Below, piece after piece: positions 61,313 through 64,000 of a stretch of 64,000 nt of DNA. This stretch comes from Sphingomonadaceae bacterium (GTDB taxonomy: Bacteria; Pseudomonadota; Alphaproteobacteria; Sphingomonadales; Sphingomonadaceae): NCBI GenBank assembly GCA_947473355.1, contig CANJCQ010000002.1, positions 59,436-123,435 of the forward strand, given 5' to 3'. A program made the position numbers and the translations under genes. The notes under the pieces are model-generated. The model saw nothing but the letters and a program-made list of their open reading frames with translations. It made no database searches and was not told the DNA's origin. The stretch's first letter is position 1; the number at the start of each line of letters is the position of its first letter.

Positions 61313-62983
61313 ATGAGCACGTTCGACGAAACCTATGACTTTGTCGTGGTTGGCAGTGGCGGCGGCTCGATGTGTTCGGCGCTGGTCATGCGCGAGAATG
61401 GCAAGTCGGTGCTGATTGTCGAGAAGACCGCGCTGGTCGGCGGGACCACGGCGCGTTCTGGCGGGGTGATGTGGATCCCCGACAACCGCTTCATGAAGCG
61501 CGACGGTGTTCCCGACAGCCAGGACCAGGCGAATACCTATCTCGATGCCGTGGTCGGCGATCATAACGATACGCCCGGAGCCAGCCGTGCGCGGCGGCAG
61601 ACTTATGTTGCCGAAGCAACACGGATGGTCGATTTCCTGGTCGATCAGGGGATCAGGCTGAACCGCGTGTCCTATTGGCCGGACTACCGCGACGAGGCGC
61701 CTGGCGGATCGGAGAAGGGGCGCACGGTCGTTGCCGAGCTGTTCGATGTCAATGAGCTGGGCGACAAGAAGGCCATGCTGCGCCCCAACTTCATCCCGAT
61801 GATGAGCACGCTCGATGAAATGCTGAAACTGCGCTTCATCAAGAAGAGCTGGGAATCGCGCCGCATCGCGGTCCGCTTTGCGCTGCGCACTGTAGTCGCC
61901 AAGCTCACCGGCAAGCACTTTGTCACGGCCGGCGCGGCGCTGCAGGGGCGGATGTTCCAGGCTGCGCTCAAGGCCGGCGTCGAATTCCGCACCAATGCTG
62001 CGGTCAAGGAACTGGTGGAAGAAGACGGCCGGGTTACTGGCGTGGTCGCCATGGTGGATGGCCAGCCGCGACGGTTTGGCGCAAATCTTGGCGTGCTGGT
62101 CAATGCCGGCGGCTTTGCCCACAACCAGAAGATGCGCGACCTCTATATTCCCAACACCAGCACCAAATGGACCAACACTGCCGAGGGCGATACCGGCGAG
62201 ATGATCCTCGAAATGATGCGCCACGGCGCCGCCATTGCCCAGATGGATGAAATGGTCGGCAATCAGATGTCGATCCCGCCGGGCATGGAGGATGCGGCCG
62301 TAAAGCCGGTGGTGCAGGGCGTCACAGCCGCGCCGCATGCCATCCTCGTCGATCAGTCGGGGCTTCGCTACATGAACGAGAGCGGCTCCTACATGACCTA
62401 TTGCCAGGGCATGCTGGCGCGCCACAAGACAGTGCCTGCCGTGCCCAGCTGGGCGATCATGGATAGCCAGTACATGAAGAACTACGGCTTCATATCGCCC
62501 TTGCCGAGCGCGAAGAAGCCGCAGGAATGGTATGACAAGGGCTTCCTCAGGAAGGCCGATACGCTGGAGGAACTGGCTGCCCTGCTGAACATGGATCCCG
62601 CCACGCTGCGCGGCACGGTGGACCGATTCAACGGCTTTGTCGCAAAGGACTGCGACGAGGATTTCCACCGCGGCGAGCGCGCCTATGATCGCTGGCTGGG
62701 CGACAAGTTCCACCCGAAGAACGCCTCGCTCGGCTCGATCGCCGAGGGGCCGTTCTATGCTGCGCAGGTCGTCCCCGGCGATGTCGGGACCTATGGCGGC
62801 GTCGTGACGGACGAAAAGGCCCGCGTGCTGCGCGACGATGGCTCAGTGATCGATGGCCTCTATGCCACCGGCATCAGCACCGCCTCGGTGTTCGGCCGCG
62901 CCTATGCAGGAGCCGGGGCCAGCGTCGGCCCGTCGTTCGTCTGGGGCTATGTCGCGGCGAGCAATGCGGTGGGGGTGGCCTGA
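61313..62983 (+). CDS. FAD-dependent 3-ketosteroid dehydrogenase-like protein
   Basis: This 556-residue flavoprotein has the N-terminal FAD motif VVVGSGGGSMCSAL, GGTTARSGG, and the C-terminal FAD/active-site region with Y531-A-G-A-G535, ASVGPSF, the equivalent of the KSTD Tyr-x3-Gly site. It should introduce a double bond next to a ketone in a steroid-like A ring (1,2- or 4,5-dehydrogenation), although some relatives are fumarate-reductase-like. Together with the SDR that follows, it fits the steroid theme of the island. Confidence 0.85.
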   Translation: MSTFDETYDFVVVGSGGGSMCSALVMRENGKSVLIVEKTALVGGTTARSGGVMWIPDNRFMKRDGVPDSQDQANTYLDAVVGDHNDTPGASRARRQTYVAEATRMVDFLVDQGIRLNRVSYWPDYRDEAPGGSEKGRTVVAELFDVNELGDKKAMLRPNFIPMMSTLDEMLKLRFIKKSWESRRIAVRFALRTVVAKLTGKHFVTAGAALQGRMFQAALKAGVEFRTNAAVKELVEEDGRVTGVVAMVDGQPRRFGANLGVLVNAGGFAHNQKMRDLYIPNTSTKWTNTAEGDTGEMILEMMRHGAAIAQMDEMVGNQMSIPPGMEDAAVKPVVQGVTAAPHAILVDQSGLRYMNESGSYMTYCQGMLARHKTVPAVPSWAIMDSQYMKNYGFISPLPSAKKPQEWYDKGFLRKADTLEELAALLNMDPATLRGTVDRFNGFVAKDCDEDFHRGERAYDRWLGDKFHPKNASLGSIAEGPFYAAQVVPGDVGTYGGVVTDEKARVLRDDGSVIDGLYATGISTASVFGRAYAGAGASVGPSFVWGYVAASNAVGVA

Positions 62984-62985
62984 GC

Positions 62986-63801
62986 CTAGGCGCGCCCGAC
63001 AGGCGCCTGTGACGCAGCCTCGTCCATCGCCCGCGCGCTGAGGAACCCGCCGTCGACCGGCAGAACTGCGCCGTTGATGTAAGAGGCCGCCGCGCTGTTC
63101 AGGAACAGCAGCGGCCAGGCCTGCTCCTGCGCCGAGGAGCGACGGCCGATCGGCTGGGCGACGACGTCGATCACTGCGGCGCTGGTCATCGCCTCGATTT
63201 GCTCGAGCATCGGCGTCTGCACCGCGCCGGGATTGGTGCAATTGATCCGGATGCCCCGCGCGATCAATGTGGCCGAAGCCTGCATGGTCCAGACGATAAT
63301 CGCTTCCTTGGAGAAGGAATAGGCCGCCCGCGCCGCCGCACTGTTCGCCTCATACCAGTCCGCCGCCGCGTCAAACGAAGTGGTTGCGGTCAGCTCTTTG
63401 AGCAGCGCCAGATTGTTCTGCCAGCCCGCGCCGCCGTTCGAGGCGACGCTGACCACTGCCGAGCCGCTCGCGATGGCGGGCACAAGCAGCTCGGTCAGAT
63501 AGCGCGTGCCGATGAAATTGACTTTCATCACCTGGGGCGCGGGCAGGGCATGCGACACGCCTGCGCAGTTGAACAGCGCATCGACTGGGGCGCTGACCGA
63601 TGCTGCCGCCGCTTCGATGCTGCGGGGGTCGCGCAGGTCCAGTTCGGCAAACCTGGCGAGGGCCAGATCGGCAGGCTTGATGTCAAAGCCATAAACTTCC
63701 GCGCCTGCCTCGATCAGCAATTGCGCTGTGGCATGGCCAATGCCTGAATAGCAGCCGGTCACGACGACGCGCTTGCCCAGATAGTGTGCGAGGACGTCCA
63801 T
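62986..63801 (-). CDS. SDR, 3-alpha-hydroxysteroid-dehydrogenase-like
   Basis: This 271-residue SDR has VTGCYSGIG, a CAGVS in place of NNAG, and YSFSK. The insert with LLVPAIASGSAVVSVASNGG and an extended loop before the catalytic tyrosine resembles 3-alpha-HSD/carbonyl reductase and coniferyl-alcohol dehydrogenase. It is convergent with the KstD-like gene, 2 nt apart. It may reduce or oxidise the 3-position. Confidence 0.85.
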   Translation of the reverse strand: MDVLAHYLGKRVVVTGCYSGIGHATAQLLIEAGAEVYGFDIKPADLALARFAELDLRDPRSIEAAAASVSAPVDALFNCAGVSHALPAPQVMKVNFIGTRYLTELLVPAIASGSAVVSVASNGGAGWQNNLALLKELTATTSFDAAADWYEANSAAARAAYSFSKEAIIVWTMQASATLIARGIRINCTNPGAVQTPMLEQIEAMTSAAVIDVVAQPIGRRSSAQEQAWPLLFLNSAAASYINGAVLPVDGGFLSARAMDEAASQAPVGRA

Positions 63802-63850
63802 GCTTTTCTCCTTGGGCTAAGCGCCGTGATGTCTGGAAAGGAATCACTTT

Positions 63851-63921
63851 TCTCCGTTCGTGTCGAGCGAAGTCGAGACACCTGCGAGCGGCCTCTCGAC
63901 TTCGCTCGAGGCGAACGGAGA
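63851..63921. repeat. Long inverted repeat, dispersed-type sphingomonad element
   Basis: Arms of 32 nt (63851-63882 and 63890-63921) pair with about four mismatches around a 7-nt loop. The core TCGAGCGAAGTCGAGA and its complement are of the type scattered through sphingomonad intergenic regions. I recall this from general knowledge. It could act as a terminator or a REP-like element. Confidence 0.7.
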
Positions 63922-64000
63922 GAGGAAAAAGATCAGTGCGCTGAAAGGCGCGGGCCTCCCACCCAACCGCATCGTCTTCTCCGAAAAATTCGCGTGTCCC

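Noticed and set aside
61169..62713. 514-residue open frame on the - strand over the KstD-like gene
   Set aside because: The + strand gene has intact FAD motifs; the antisense frame has no recognisable domain and is due to high GC.
1..64000. Mobile elements, phage genes, CRISPR arrays, tRNA or rRNA genes
   Set aside because: No transposase, integrase, phage structural gene, regularly spaced repeat or recognisable RNA gene was found by reading both strands.

Overview
The window looks like a chromosomal segment of a high-GC alphaproteobacterium of the Sphingomonadales type (Novosphingobium/Sphingobium-like). This rests on GC-rich codons, two large TonB-dependent receptors, a dense set of aromatic/steroid-type catabolic oxygenases and dehydrogenases, and the TCGAGCGAAGTCGAGA-type inverted repeat at the right end. 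That placement is inference from gene content; no rRNA or marker gene is present. I saw no tRNA, rRNA, CRISPR array, prophage or insertion sequence.

Region 1 (1-36.4 kb) is a large catabolic island. From left to right it has two acyl-CoA synthetases, a metal-motif-poor amidohydrolase, a KshA-like Rieske oxygenase and a Tat-exported amidase (one + strand operon). Next come an SDR, an exported sulfatase and a lipoprotein formylglycine-generating enzyme (- strand operon). Then follow more SDRs, an Old-Yellow-Enzyme-type reductase, two Coq4-fold proteins, a TonB receptor, a D-aminoacylase-like amidohydrolase with a divergent HTH regulator, a CYP51-like P450 with its [2Fe-2S] ferredoxin, an EthD protein, a sulfotransferase, a second Rieske oxygenase, SnoaL/KSI-fold and SRPBCC proteins and a Baeyer-Villiger-type monooxygenase. 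The mix (ring hydroxylation, many alcohol dehydrogenases, CoA activation, ring expansion, sulfate and amide removal) fits degradation of a polycyclic isoprenoid such as a steroid or triterpenoid, possibly as sulfate or N-acyl conjugates. A 3-ketosteroid-dehydrogenase-like flavoprotein and a 3-alpha-HSD-like SDR at 61.3-63.8 kb add to this. Four intergenic regions of the island carry the same inverted repeat, TTGCGT-N20-ACGC(A/G/T)(A/T), three of them between divergent genes, so much of the island is probably one regulon.

Region 2 (36.5-41.5 kb) is a mixed stretch: a short Hsp70-like ATPase, a small HTH protein, an aminoglycoside-phosphotransferase-fold protein, an RNase H-fold protein, a DUF2322 protein and small proteins of unknown role. 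Region 3 (41.6-47.8 kb) is a complete peptide-type ABC importer operon (OppA-B-C-D-F order on the - strand) whose OppC has an Fn3-like insert. Two GNAT genes follow; the second carries an in-frame stop and is a probable pseudogene.

Region 4 (49.1-58.7 kb) is the least familiar part. It is a tightly overlapping - strand operon of a TonB receptor, a two-repeat COG4315 secreted protein, two tandem paralogous secreted proteins of unknown family, a DUF1587/1592/1588/1585 protein with one CxxCH haem-type motif, and a Tat-exported DUF1552 protein. A second COG4315 protein is divergently placed. It looks like a coherent envelope system of unknown function and is the best candidate for something undescribed. 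The right end (58.8-64 kb) holds an FkbM methyltransferase, a sulfotransferase remnant, a secreted proline-rich protein, the KstD-like flavoprotein and an SDR.
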